Assembly (NCBI RefSeq): GCF_042140125.1
Contig: NZ_CP159473.1
Strand: one strand, 5' to 3'
DNA length: 64,000 nucleotides
Source of the DNA: Rhodophyticola sp017644125
Lineage (GTDB): Bacteria; Pseudomonadota; Alphaproteobacteria; Rhodobacterales; Rhodobacteraceae
The translations under genes were made by a program, and so were the position numbers. Below are positions 26,051-34,108 of the stretch, one piece after another. Under the pieces are notes generated by a model, which was not told the origin of the DNA, did no database searches, and was given only the letters and a program-made list of their open reading frames with translations. Positions within the stretch are counted from its first letter, which is position 1. Every line of letters starts with the position of its first letter.

Positions 26051-27274
26051 TCAGGCTCCGAAATCGTCGTAAAAGATCGAGGACGCTTCGACGCCGAGCC
26101 GTTCCAGCGTGGCCAGAACCGCCGAGATCATCACGGGCGGCCCGCAGAGATAGTACTCGCAGTCCTCGGGGGTGGGGTGGCCGCTCATCTCGACCCTCAG
26201 CGTGTCGTGGATGAAGCCGGTCGCGCCGGTCCAGCGGTCGCCCGGCGCGGGGTCCGACAGGGCGGGCGTCCAGCTGAAATTCTCGTGCCTTGCGGCGAGT
26301 GCGGCGAACTCCTCGGAATAGAACAGATCGGCCGCAGACCGCGCGCCGTAGAAATAGCGGATGCGACGCTCGGTGCCGCGCGCCAGTTCCTGATGGATCA
26401 TCGCGCGCAGCGGCGCCATGCCGACGCCGCCGCCGACATAGATCATCTCGCGTCCGGTCGGCTGGACATGGAAATCGCCGAACGGACCGGACAGCGTGAT
26501 GTCGTCGCCGGGCTCCACCGAAAACAGCCAAGAGGACACGATGCCGGGCGGCACCTCCGTCTCGCGGCCGGCGGGCGGCACGGCGAGGCGGATGTTGAAC
26601 ACGGCCTGCCCCTTGTCCTCGGGGCGGCTGGCCAGCGAATAGGCGCGCGTCACCTCGGCTTCGGAACCTACCTGCATCGACCGCCATCCGGCGATGTCCC
26701 ACGCGTCCCGGAAGGCGGGCGGCAGGTCGAGTGTGGCGAAGTCGAGCTGATAGGGCGGGGCGGTGATCTGCATGAAATCGCCCGCGCGGAACTCCGACGG
26801 GCGATCTGCGGGCAGATCAACCACGATCTCGCGGATGAGCGGGGCGAGCATCCGGGTCGAGGTGACCTGACAGACGAACCCACCGCCGGCGCTCAGGATG
26901 TCGTCGGGCACCTGCACCGCGCAATCGCCGCGCAGGCTGGTCTGGCAGGCAAGACGGATATGGGCCCGGCGATCGCGGGCCGACAGGACGCCGCGCTCGG
27001 TCGCCTGGGGTTCGCCGGCGCCCACGCCGGTGACGGTGACGCGGCAAAGACCGCAGGTGCCCGTGCCGCCGCAGGCCGCGGGGATCGCGATGCCCGCGTC
27101 ATGCAGCACGCCCAGCAGCTTGTCGCCGCGGCGGGCCACCACATGCACCGCGCCGTTCACCGCGACATCGAGCCCGGTATCGGGAACAAGCCGCCGCCGG
27201 ACGGCGATGAGTGCGGCAGACAGGCCCACGGTGAGCGCCACGATGACCAGACTGCCAAGCAGAACCTCCGTCAT
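26051..27274 (-). CDS. nqrF: Na+-NQR subunit F (NADH-oxidising, 2Fe-2S, FAD)
   Basis: NqrF (407 residues, full length) has an N-terminal membrane helix (about 5-27), a ferredoxin domain with Cys 68, 74, 77 and 110 (CX5CX2CX32C), the FAD-binding RAYSLAS at 210-215 and the NADH-binding GGGVGMAPLR at 281-290, then CEYYLCGPP near the C-terminus. It accepts electrons from NADH and passes them via FAD and the 2Fe-2S cluster to the rest of the complex. The start overlaps the nqrE stop as ATGA. The shared length and helix are NQR-like; RnfC/RnfB signatures are absent. Confidence 0.92.
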   Translation of the reverse strand: MTEVLLGSLVIVALTVGLSAALIAVRRRLVPDTGLDVAVNGAVHVVARRGDKLLGVLHDAGIAIPAACGGTGTCGLCRVTVTGVGAGEPQATERGVLSARDRRAHIRLACQTSLRGDCAVQVPDDILSAGGGFVCQVTSTRMLAPLIREIVVDLPADRPSEFRAGDFMQITAPPYQLDFATLDLPPAFRDAWDIAGWRSMQVGSEAEVTRAYSLASRPEDKGQAVFNIRLAVPPAGRETEVPPGIVSSWLFSVEPGDDITLSGPFGDFHVQPTGREMIYVGGGVGMAPLRAMIHQELARGTERRIRYFYGARSAADLFYSEEFAALAARHENFSWTPALSDPAPGDRWTGATGFIHDTLRVEMSGHPTPEDCEYYLCGPPVMISAVLATLERLGVEASSIFYDDFGA

Positions 27275-27885
27275 TGCGCCGCTGCCATTTGTGCAAAGGA
27301 GGCAAAACCAAGCGACATGAGCCCGGCAAGCACGAAGGCGATGCCCAGACCGCGCAACCCGTCCGGCAGATCGGCATAGGCCAGCCGCGTGCGGATCGCG
27401 CCCAGCATGGCCACGGCCACGGCAAAGCCCACACCGCTGCCCAGCCCGAACACCGCGGATTGCGCCAGCGTATAGCTGCGTTCGACCATGAACAGGCTGC
27501 CGGCGAGGATCGCGCATTGCACGGTCAGCAGCGGCAGGAACACTCCGAACGCGGCGTGGATCGCAGGGAAGAACCGATCCAGCACCATTTCGAGAAACTG
27601 CACCGAGGCCGCGATCACGCCGATGAAGGCAATTAGCGACAGATAAGACAGGTCAAGCTCGGGCAGGCCCGCCCAGGCCCAGGCGCCCGGCGCCAGAAGC
27701 CCCTGATAGATCAGATGGTTAAGCGGCACCGTCACCCCAAGAACGCCGGTCATGGCGACGCCGAGGCCCAGGGCGGCCTCGGGCCGTTTCGACAGGGCCA
27801 GAAAGGTGCAGAGCCCCAGAAACAGCGTCAGCGGCATGTTGTCGACGAAGGCCGCGGTAACAAAGAGACCCCAGAGATCGGTCAT
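27271..27885 (-). CDS. nqrE: Na+-NQR subunit E
   Basis: The 204-residue, six-helix membrane protein matches NqrE/RnfA. The two Cys thought to help ligate the NqrD/NqrE iron are present: C in LGLCTFLALS near residue 26 and C in LLTVQCAILAG near residue 121. Together with NqrD it forms the electron path across the membrane. Starts at ATG 27885, overlapping nqrD at ATGA. No truncation. Confidence 0.9.
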   Translation of the reverse strand: MTDLWGLFVTAAFVDNMPLTLFLGLCTFLALSKRPEAALGLGVAMTGVLGVTVPLNHLIYQGLLAPGAWAWAGLPELDLSYLSLIAFIGVIAASVQFLEMVLDRFFPAIHAAFGVFLPLLTVQCAILAGSLFMVERSYTLAQSAVFGLGSGVGFAVAVAMLGAIRTRLAYADLPDGLRGLGIAFVLAGLMSLGFASFAQMAAAQ

Positions 27886-28547
27886 TCCGCAGGCTCCGTT
27901 CTGAGCGGGGGTGTGTGCTCGCGGGCTTCGACCTGTTGCGGCAGCAGGCTCCGTATCGCCCAGACGAGAAGCCCCAGAAGGAAGAAGGCCGATGGTGCCA
28001 GAAGCATCAGGCTGAGCGGCGTGAACCAGCCCCCGGCATCGGCCAGCGGAAGCACCTGGATGCCGAAAAGTTCCCCCTTGCCGAACAGTTCGCGCAACCC
28101 GCCGATCACGATCAGGATGAGCGAATAGCCAAGCCCGTTGCCGAACGAGTTGACCATTGCGGGCAGGGGCCTGTGATGGCGGGCGAAGGCCTCGGTCCGG
28201 CCCAGCACGAGGCAGTTCGTGGTGATCAGCCCGACATAGACGGACAGGGCCCGGCTGATCTCGGCGAAATAGGCTTGCAGGATCTGGTCGATCACGATCA
28301 CCAGCGAGGCCACGATGACGATCTGCACGATCAGGCGGATCGTGTCCGGGATATGCCGGCGGATCACGCTGACGAAGCCCGCGGCGAGGGTAAGCACCAC
28401 GGTCAGGGAGATCGACATGGTGACGGCGGTCGCCAGCGTGGTGGTGACCGCGAGCGCCGAGCAGATCCCGAGGATCTGGAGCGTCACCGGATTTTGCCGG
28501 ATCAGCGGATCGGTCAGGGTGCCCCAGAGATCCGTGCGTTTTTCCAT
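27882..28547 (-). CDS. nqrD: Na+-NQR subunit D
   Basis: NqrD (221 residues) has six hydrophobic helices and the family's Cys pair, C29 in GICSALAV and C113 in TTNCLVLGR, that with NqrE forms the intramembrane Fe site. It is of normal length, with a C-terminal tail slightly extended. It starts at ATG 28547, four bases after the nqrC stop. Belongs to the NqrD/RnfE family; the NQR-like neighbours decide the name. Confidence 0.9.
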   Translation of the reverse strand: MEKRTDLWGTLTDPLIRQNPVTLQILGICSALAVTTTLATAVTMSISLTVVLTLAAGFVSVIRRHIPDTIRLIVQIVIVASLVIVIDQILQAYFAEISRALSVYVGLITTNCLVLGRTEAFARHHRPLPAMVNSFGNGLGYSLILIVIGGLRELFGKGELFGIQVLPLADAGGWFTPLSLMLLAPSAFFLLGLLVWAIRSLLPQQVEAREHTPPLRTEPAE

Positions 28548-28550
28548 CGC

Positions 28551-29345
28551 TCAGAATTCTCCCCGTTCGATGGCATCGAGGAGCGGCCCGTACCCGTCAG
28601 GCCCCAGCCAGAAGCGGACCATCTGCGTGACACCCCGCCCGGTTCGCGTGGCCCCGGTGATGCCATCGACCTCATGCACGCCCGAGGCCGGACCGCGTGC
28701 CACGCGAAAGCGCATCTCTCCGCCATCGTCGCGCAGTTCGGTGCCCGGAAAGCTCGCCTGCCAGGAGGTTTCCTCGATCCGGGCGCCGAGGCCCGGGGTC
28801 TCCGAATGCTGGGTGACGGCGATGCCCGCGATCGTGTTCATGTCGCCCCTGAGCGCGAGGATCGCATCCATGCGCCCGCCATACCCCTGACCGCTGAGCG
28901 GCAGCAGCACGAGCGACACGCTGTCCCCGTCGCGCAGAAGGAAGACCTGAGCGTAATCGGGGCGCTGGCCAAGCCCGGCGAGATCCTGCCCGGCATCAAG
29001 CGCCGTCCAGTTGCCGGGGTCGCTCAGCGCCGCGTCAAGCGTGGCCGGGGTCACATCCGCCGCGGCGCGGCCATCGCGGAGATTGATCACGACGGTCGAA
29101 AGCGCGCCGCCCGATTGCTCCAGAAGCGTGGCCATCCCGGGAATGCCCTCCACCAGCGCCGCGATCCGCGCCTGTTCTTCGGCCGCGCGGTTGGCGGTCT
29201 GGATCGGGCGCAGGGCCACCGTGGCCCCGCTGACCAGCGCGGCACAGACAGCCGAGACGAGAAACGCCACGAGAACCGTCTTGGTGCGGCTTTCGTTCGG
29301 CAGCGCCAGCAGCCTGAGCCAGGGGTTCCAGTTACGTGCGGCCAT
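28551..29345 (-). CDS. nqrC: Na+-NQR subunit C (covalent FMN)
   Basis: NqrC (264 residues) has one N-terminal membrane helix (about 23-43) and a periplasmic FMN-binding domain. The ApbE target motif D-G-I-T-G-A-T is intact at 227-233, with FMN attached to Thr233. SETPGLGAR near residue 181 is a typical NqrC/RnfG block. The longer open frame to 29408 overlaps nqrB; I use ATG 29345, giving a 14-base overlap with nqrB. This may be the only covalent flavin in the complex, because NqrB lacks the motif. Confidence 0.9.
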   Translation of the reverse strand: MAARNWNPWLRLLALPNESRTKTVLVAFLVSAVCAALVSGATVALRPIQTANRAAEEQARIAALVEGIPGMATLLEQSGGALSTVVINLRDGRAAADVTPATLDAALSDPGNWTALDAGQDLAGLGQRPDYAQVFLLRDGDSVSLVLLPLSGQGYGGRMDAILALRGDMNTIAGIAVTQHSETPGLGARIEETSWQASFPGTELRDDGGEMRFRVARGPASGVHEVDGITGATRTGRGVTQMVRFWLGPDGYGPLLDAIERGEF

Positions 29346-30114
29346 GACGCCTCCTGCGTTGAGCAACCCAGAGCGCCAGCGCGGCCTCGTCCAGCAGCGG
29401 CGCGGCAAGCGACGTGAGCAGCGCCGCGGCCACGGCGATCTGCACCGGCGCGGCCCCGGCCCAGCCGATTGCGAAAAAGGTCACGAGCCCCGCGTATAGG
29501 GCGCCGTTGATCCAGCGGCCGAGCGTCGTCGCCGCGCTGGTCACAGGGTCGGCCACCAGCAGCACGAGGACGATGCCCGCGGCCAGCAGCACCTGTTCCG
29601 GCAGAAGACCGGTCAGCACGGCGCCCGTCGCCACCAACGCGGCCCCCGCAAGCACCGCCGCCGGCATGGCCCCGCTTGCCACGCCGATCAGCGCGGCGGG
29701 GATCGCGGCCCAGGCGATGGGGGCGTCGAAGACCGGCCAGGGAAAGGCCGGAAAGCCAAAACCCAGGAATGACAGCGCGACGATCGCCGGGTTCACCACG
29801 TTGCGCCCCCAGCCGCCGAAGACGAGCTCTCCCATCACCACGCCGAAGCTGACGCCCAGCACAAGGCGGAATGTGCCAAGATCTTCAGGGGCCAGCATGG
29901 CAATGGCGAGCGCCGTGGTCAGCGCGACAAGCGACGGGGCCTGCGCGCGCAGCAGCATGAAGACCAGATGCCATATGCCGATCACGAGCACCGCGAGGGC
30001 AAGCTGCGCCAGCGCGCCGGTTCCGCCCAGCCAGAGCCAGAACAGCGCCAGCGGCAGATAGGCCGCCAGAAGCATGAGCGCGACGGTTTCGCGGTTCCAG
30101 AGACCCCGGATCAT
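29332..30114 (-). CDS. nqrB: Short NqrB-like membrane subunit without the FMN motif
   Basis: This 260-residue membrane protein aligns with NqrB in the FGGWGRNVVNPA core (about 98-109), the VADPVTSA block and the APLLDE C-terminal end, but NqrB is usually about 400 residues. The cytoplasmic N-terminal part is missing, and so is the D-G-[FY]-S-G-A-T motif whose Thr carries FMN in Vibrio NqrB. The start codon overlaps the nqrA stop (ATGA), so no N-terminal sequence can have been missed upstream, and the frame is continuous. It should still form the ion-translocating scaffold, but with different cofactors; alternatively it is a degenerate, RnfD-like relative. Confidence 0.75.
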   Translation of the reverse strand: MIRGLWNRETVALMLLAAYLPLALFWLWLGGTGALAQLALAVLVIGIWHLVFMLLRAQAPSLVALTTALAIAMLAPEDLGTFRLVLGVSFGVVMGELVFGGWGRNVVNPAIVALSFLGFGFPAFPWPVFDAPIAWAAIPAALIGVASGAMPAAVLAGAALVATGAVLTGLLPEQVLLAAGIVLVLLVADPVTSAATTLGRWINGALYAGLVTFFAIGWAGAAPVQIAVAAALLTSLAAPLLDEAALALWVAQRRRRHGRT

Positions 30115-31379
30115 GCGTCGAACTCCGTCCGGATGCGGCCCAGCATGCCGCGAAGCTGCGCCGTCAGCTGGCCGGTCTCGCTCAGCACGTAATCCGCCAG
30201 GGCCAGGTCTTCCTCCAGAAGCGACAGCACGCCGAGCTTCATCGCGGTCTCGTCATCGCCGGCGCTGAGCGCGCGGATGAACGGTGCCGCCGGAAGCGCG
30301 CCTCCGAACGCCTTGCTCAGGGCCGCGGTCGGGATCGCCGGTTTCGCGCCGGCCGATTGGGTGAGCGCCGAGACCAGCCAGTGCGGGCGGCGGCGGGCGG
30401 TCTCGCGCGGCAGGACGGTGATCTGGCGGTGGCGCGGTGCCAGCCAGCGCGACAGATGACCGTCGAGGGGCGAGCCGGAGATCAGCTCATGCGGCCCGGG
30501 GAGAACGATCCGTTGCGTCAGCTGGCGCAGGTCGGCGCCCGGATGGGTCCGAACCGTCCGGGCGTCGCGCAGCCCGGCACCGGCGATGTGCACCAGCCGC
30601 TGCATCGGCAGTTCGCCGTTGTCCAGCAAGGTGCCCAGTGCCGCGGTGTCTTCGGCATGGATATCCCAGACCGGTGCGTCGAGACCGGCGGGGAAAAACT
30701 GGTGGATGCATATTCCGGCGGAGGCCTGCGGGTGGCGCGCGCCGCGGGTGATGGTGCGGATCCGGCCCTCATCCGCGCCACGGTCGAAGAGGGGGGCACC
30801 GGCCTGCTGGCATACGATGACAGGCCCCTCCGTCAGCCGCAGAAGAGCGGCAAGACCACGTGAGAAATCCTCCTCCCGCCCCGCAATCGCCTGGCGGGGA
30901 TCGGGGGCGAAGGGGCGCGTGTCGGCGGCCATCACGAAGATGGCAGAGGGTTTTTCGTCATGGGCCGGCATGCCGCCGAAGGGCCGCCGCCGCAGCCATG
31001 GCCAGAGGCCTGCGCCCTGCATCAGCCGCCTGAGGCCCGCCGTGGTGTCCGCCTGATCGGGATCGTGCTGCCGGACCGCACCGTCAGGCTCGCGGAAAAG
31101 AACGATCTCCGACAGCTTCCGGCCCGGCAGCAGCGAGAGCCTCGCCACCTGTCCGGCGATCGGCGCCACGAAACAGACATCCGGCGCATGGCGCATGCAG
31201 GCCACGGCCTCGCCCTTCGCGACCATGTCGCCTTCCCTGACCAGCGGTGTGACATGAAGGGAACGCCCGGAGGGCGCACGCACCGCCGCCTCTTCGGTGA
31301 CCACGGTGTCGGTCTCCGGAAGAAACGATGGAGAGAAGAGATCTGGACTGAGCCCTGCTCCGGATCCCAGAATGGTCAT
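30111..31379 (-). CDS. nqrA: Na+-NQR subunit A
   Basis: NqrA (422 residues) is the peripheral quinone-site subunit. Recognisable blocks are the N-terminal KGEAVACMRHAPDVCFVAPIAGQV, GLWPWLRRRPFG near 125, the IFVMAADTRPFAPDP stretch and the LHVTPLVREGDMV region. The C-terminal ELDEEDLAL block is conserved as LEEDLALADYV but the following Cys-containing CPGK segment of Vibrio NqrA is replaced. The CxxCxxC ferredoxin motifs of RnfC are absent, so this is NQR type, not RNF. It is the first gene of the operon; a Fnr-like site lies 98 bases upstream. Confidence 0.85.
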   Translation of the reverse strand: MTILGSGAGLSPDLFSPSFLPETDTVVTEEAAVRAPSGRSLHVTPLVREGDMVAKGEAVACMRHAPDVCFVAPIAGQVARLSLLPGRKLSEIVLFREPDGAVRQHDPDQADTTAGLRRLMQGAGLWPWLRRRPFGGMPAHDEKPSAIFVMAADTRPFAPDPRQAIAGREEDFSRGLAALLRLTEGPVIVCQQAGAPLFDRGADEGRIRTITRGARHPQASAGICIHQFFPAGLDAPVWDIHAEDTAALGTLLDNGELPMQRLVHIAGAGLRDARTVRTHPGADLRQLTQRIVLPGPHELISGSPLDGHLSRWLAPRHRQITVLPRETARRRPHWLVSALTQSAGAKPAIPTAALSKAFGGALPAAPFIRALSAGDDETAMKLGVLSLLEEDLALADYVLSETGQLTAQLRGMLGRIRTEFDA

Positions 31380-31476
31380 CCTGCCCCCGATTGATTGCGC
31401 TTTCGCCCGGCAGCGTATTCTGGACGTGCCGTGACGATCTAGGCGCCGAGGTTAGCAAGAGCGTCTGGCGCCAAAC

Positions 31477-31490
31477 ATGAGCTAGATCAA
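31477..31490. promoter_or_regulatory. Fnr-like box between nqrA and the pentaheme cytochrome
   Basis: Read on the minus strand the sequence is TTGAT-CTAG-CTCAT: the left half-site is a perfect match to the Fnr/FnrL consensus TTGAT-N4-ATCAA and the right half keeps TCA, giving a TGA-N6-TCA core. It is 98 bases before nqrA and 69 bases before the cytochrome start, so it could control both. Crp-type regulators have the same core, so the regulator is not certain. Confidence 0.4.
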
Positions 31491-31558
31491 TGTCGTCGGC
31501 GCGGCGCGCGCAATATAGTGGCCGGAACTCAGCCAGATCCACTCACAGGAGATTGATC

Positions 31559-32740
31559 ATGCCATTGCCGTCCTCTGCTTCATCGATCCCGATGGTCCTG
31601 ATGGCGGGGCTCACCGCAATCTTCCTTGCCGGCCCGGTCCTGACCCAGACGGACCCGGGCACCCCAAGCGGCGAGGAGGAGGAGGCCATCCCCTTCGCCC
31701 TGCCGCAGTCCGGCCCCTTCACGCCTGCCGAAATCGAGATCGACAACGATCAGGCGATTTCGGACTGGTTCAGATCCTCCCACGCCAATGCGGCATCCGA
31801 CGCGTTCAGCCATTGGGATGACGATGGCGAGATCCGGGCCGCCTGCGCCACCTGCCACTCCGGGGAGGGGTTCCGGGATTTCCACGGCCTCGACGGGACG
31901 CCGGCGGGAGTTGTCGACGGGACGATCAATGTCGGCGGCGTCGTCGATTGCGGGACGTGTCACAATGCCGGGCTGGCCGACATCACCGAAATCACCTTTC
32001 CGAGCGGGCTTGTCCATCCGGTGACCGGTGTCGAGGCGTCCTGCCTGACATGCCATCAGGGGCGCAACGCCGGCATCGACGTGGCCGAAGCGACCTCGGG
32101 CCTGGCCGATGACGAACCCAACAGTGAGCTTCGTTTCATCAATCCGCACTACGCCACGGCGGCGGCCACATGGCTTGGCGGCTATGGGGCGGCGGGGTAT
32201 CACTATGACGGACAGGATTATTCCGGCCGGTTCTTTCACGCCCGCCCCGTGGCCAGCTGCAATTCCTGCCATGAACCGCACACGCTCGAAGTCGAATTCG
32301 AGCCCTGTCTGACCTGCCACCTGGCCGACCGCCCGGAAGACATCCGCATCGCCCGGCAAAGCTATGACGGCAGCGGCAATACATCGGTGGGGATCTCTTC
32401 GGATATCGAAAGAAATGCCGACACCCTGCTGGGGATGATCCGGGATTACAGCGATGAGGTCGTCGGGGCGCCGGTGATCTATGACGGCACGCGCTTTCCG
32501 TACTTCTTTTCCGATGCGAACGGGGACGGTGTCATCGACACGGCCGAGGGCAGTCCGGTTGCCTATCAGTCATGGACGCCCAGAAGCCTGCGCACGGCCT
32601 TCAACTGGAAGCTCGTGACCGCCGATCCAGGCAACTATGCCCACAATCCGCAGTATTCGCTGGAGCTTCTCTACGATTCGATCATGGATCTGAGCGCGCC
32701 GCTGGGTATCGACATGGAAGATCTCCAGCTCCTGCGCTAG
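31559..32740 (+). CDS. Periplasmic pentaheme cytochrome c
   Basis: This 393-residue protein has a signal peptide (about 1-29) and five CXXCH haem-binding sites: CATCH 96-100, CGTCH 131-135, CLTCH 162-166, CNSCH 234-238, CLTCH 250-254. The rest is a C-terminal domain of about 140 residues without haem motifs and with acidic, Ca-binding-like DANGDGVIDTAEG near residue 322. I do not recognise a named family beyond multihaem cytochrome c. AGGAG precedes ATG 31559. It is divergent from nqrA and sits upstream of the antiporter gene by 48 bases. Its maturation would need the Ccm system, encoded at 49990-52793. Confidence 0.85.
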   Translation: MPLPSSASSIPMVLMAGLTAIFLAGPVLTQTDPGTPSGEEEEAIPFALPQSGPFTPAEIEIDNDQAISDWFRSSHANAASDAFSHWDDDGEIRAACATCHSGEGFRDFHGLDGTPAGVVDGTINVGGVVDCGTCHNAGLADITEITFPSGLVHPVTGVEASCLTCHQGRNAGIDVAEATSGLADDEPNSELRFINPHYATAAATWLGGYGAAGYHYDGQDYSGRFFHARPVASCNSCHEPHTLEVEFEPCLTCHLADRPEDIRIARQSYDGSGNTSVGISSDIERNADTLLGMIRDYSDEVVGAPVIYDGTRFPYFFSDANGDGVIDTAEGSPVAYQSWTPRSLRTAFNWKLVTADPGNYAHNPQYSLELLYDSIMDLSAPLGIDMEDLQLLR

Positions 32741-32788
32741 GGTTCGAAGGCGCCGGCGAGCGCAGAAGCCAGAAGCGGGCCCCGCGGC

Positions 32789-33955
32789 ATGGAGCAGTCA
32801 TTATTCCTGGCGACACTCGGGGCGCTCTTCCTCTGCGGGCTTGCCGCCGATCATCTGGGCGGGAAGACGCCCCTGCCCAGGGTGACGCTGCTTCTGTTGC
32901 TCGGGCTTCTGGTGGGGCCTTCGGGGCTCGGGTTTCTGCCCGACGGCATCGAAAACTGGTTCGAACCGATTTCGGTCGTGGCCCTGACCATGGTCGCGTT
33001 CCTGCTTGGCGCGGATCTGACCCGCGATAACATGGCGCGCAATGGCCGTGCGATCTTCGCGATATCGGTGCTGATCGTTTTCGGCACGACCGCGATCGTC
33101 TGGGCGGGGCTTGTGGCCCTTGGGCTCGAACCGGGTCTTGCCCTGCTCCTGGGCGCCATCGCCACCGCCACCGCGCCCGCGGCCATCACCGACGTGATCC
33201 ATCAGTCCGGCGTGCGCAACGGCTTCACCGAGACCATCGGCGGTATCGTGGCCATCGACGATATCTGGGGGCTGATCGTCTTCAGCGTCTGCCTTGCGTT
33301 CATCCACCAATCCGACGGCTGGTCCGCCCCGCTGGCGATTGCGGTTCACGATATCGGCGGCGCCGTGCTGCTGGGCCTTGTCATCGGCGCGCCTGCGGCC
33401 TTTCTTTCCGGTCGGCTGAAGCCCGGTGAGCCCCTTCAGATCGAGGCGTTCGGCGTCGTTTTCCTGACCGCGGGGCTGGCGCTCTGGCTGGATGTGTCGT
33501 TTCTCATCGCCGGCATGACCGCAGGCGCGATGATCGCCAATCTTGCCCGGCATCATGACTACGCCTTCAACGAGATCGAACGGATCGAGCTGCCCTTCAT
33601 GCTGTTGTTCTTTCTGCTGGCGGGGGCCTCGCTTGAGCTGGAGGCGCTCTTGTCGCTCGGCTGGATCACCGCCGCCTATGTGGGCCTGCGGATCGTCGCG
33701 CGCCTGATCAGCGGGGAAATCGGCGCGCGGCTGGGCCGGGTTCCGAAGCCGGAGGTCCATCTTTACGGGCCGGCCCTGCTGCCGCAGGCGGGCGTGGCCG
33801 TCGGCATGGCGCTTCTCGCAGCCGAGACCGTGCCGGAGTGGGGGGCGACGATCATGACGCTGACGATTGCCGCGACCGTTATCTTCGAGATCATCGGCCC
33901 GCCCGTCACGCTTGCCGCGATCCGCCGGACCGACCGTACCACCGCTCCGCGCTGA
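32789..33955 (+). CDS. Cation/proton antiporter (CPA superfamily)
   Basis: The 388-residue membrane protein has about twelve helices and the CPA-type core: VGPSGLGFLPDGIENW near residue 45, ATATAPAAITDVIH near 127, GIVAIDDIWGLIVF near 153 and the GMTAGAMIANLAR segment near 244. The Asp pair in VAIDDIW corresponds to the ion-binding site of this superfamily. It exchanges Na+ or K+ for H+ at the inner membrane. It follows the pentaheme cytochrome by 48 bases. Beside an Na+-pumping NQR-type complex, a role in sodium cycling is an attractive inference. Confidence 0.8.
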   Translation: MEQSLFLATLGALFLCGLAADHLGGKTPLPRVTLLLLLGLLVGPSGLGFLPDGIENWFEPISVVALTMVAFLLGADLTRDNMARNGRAIFAISVLIVFGTTAIVWAGLVALGLEPGLALLLGAIATATAPAAITDVIHQSGVRNGFTETIGGIVAIDDIWGLIVFSVCLAFIHQSDGWSAPLAIAVHDIGGAVLLGLVIGAPAAFLSGRLKPGEPLQIEAFGVVFLTAGLALWLDVSFLIAGMTAGAMIANLARHHDYAFNEIERIELPFMLLFFLLAGASLELEALLSLGWITAAYVGLRIVARLISGEIGARLGRVPKPEVHLYGPALLPQAGVAVGMALLAAETVPEWGATIMTLTIAATVIFEIIGPPVTLAAIRRTDRTTAPR

Positions 33956-33987
33956 GCCTCAGGGGCCGCGTTGGCGCAGTTTCTTAA

Positions 33988-34006
33988 CCGTGGTCAGGCA
34001 CCACGG
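33988..34006 (+). terminator. Stem-loop downstream of the antiporter gene
   Basis: CCGTGGT at 33988-33994 pairs with ACCACGG at 34000-34006 around a five-base loop, 33 bases after the antiporter stop. There is no following T-tract, so termination may depend on Rho. Confidence 0.35.
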
Positions 34007-34108
34007 CTTGCCGTGCCGGGATGAGACGCGCCGACACGAGGCGCAGCGCTTTACGGTGTCACGATGCCGTCTGCCGGCCTTGGCTGAACGCCGGCTTTCG
34101 ATGTGCGG

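Noticed and set aside
29332..30114. NqrB shortness as an assembly artefact
   Set aside because: The start overlaps the nqrA stop and the frame runs uninterrupted to a proper NqrB C-terminus, so a missing N-terminal exon-like piece or frameshift cannot explain it.
24489..31379. Reading this cluster as an Rnf complex
   Set aside because: The subunit A gene has no RnfC-type CxxCxxC ferredoxin motifs, an NqrF with a 2Fe-2S and FAD/NADH module is present, and NqrM and ApbE are attached; NQR type fits better despite the short NqrB.
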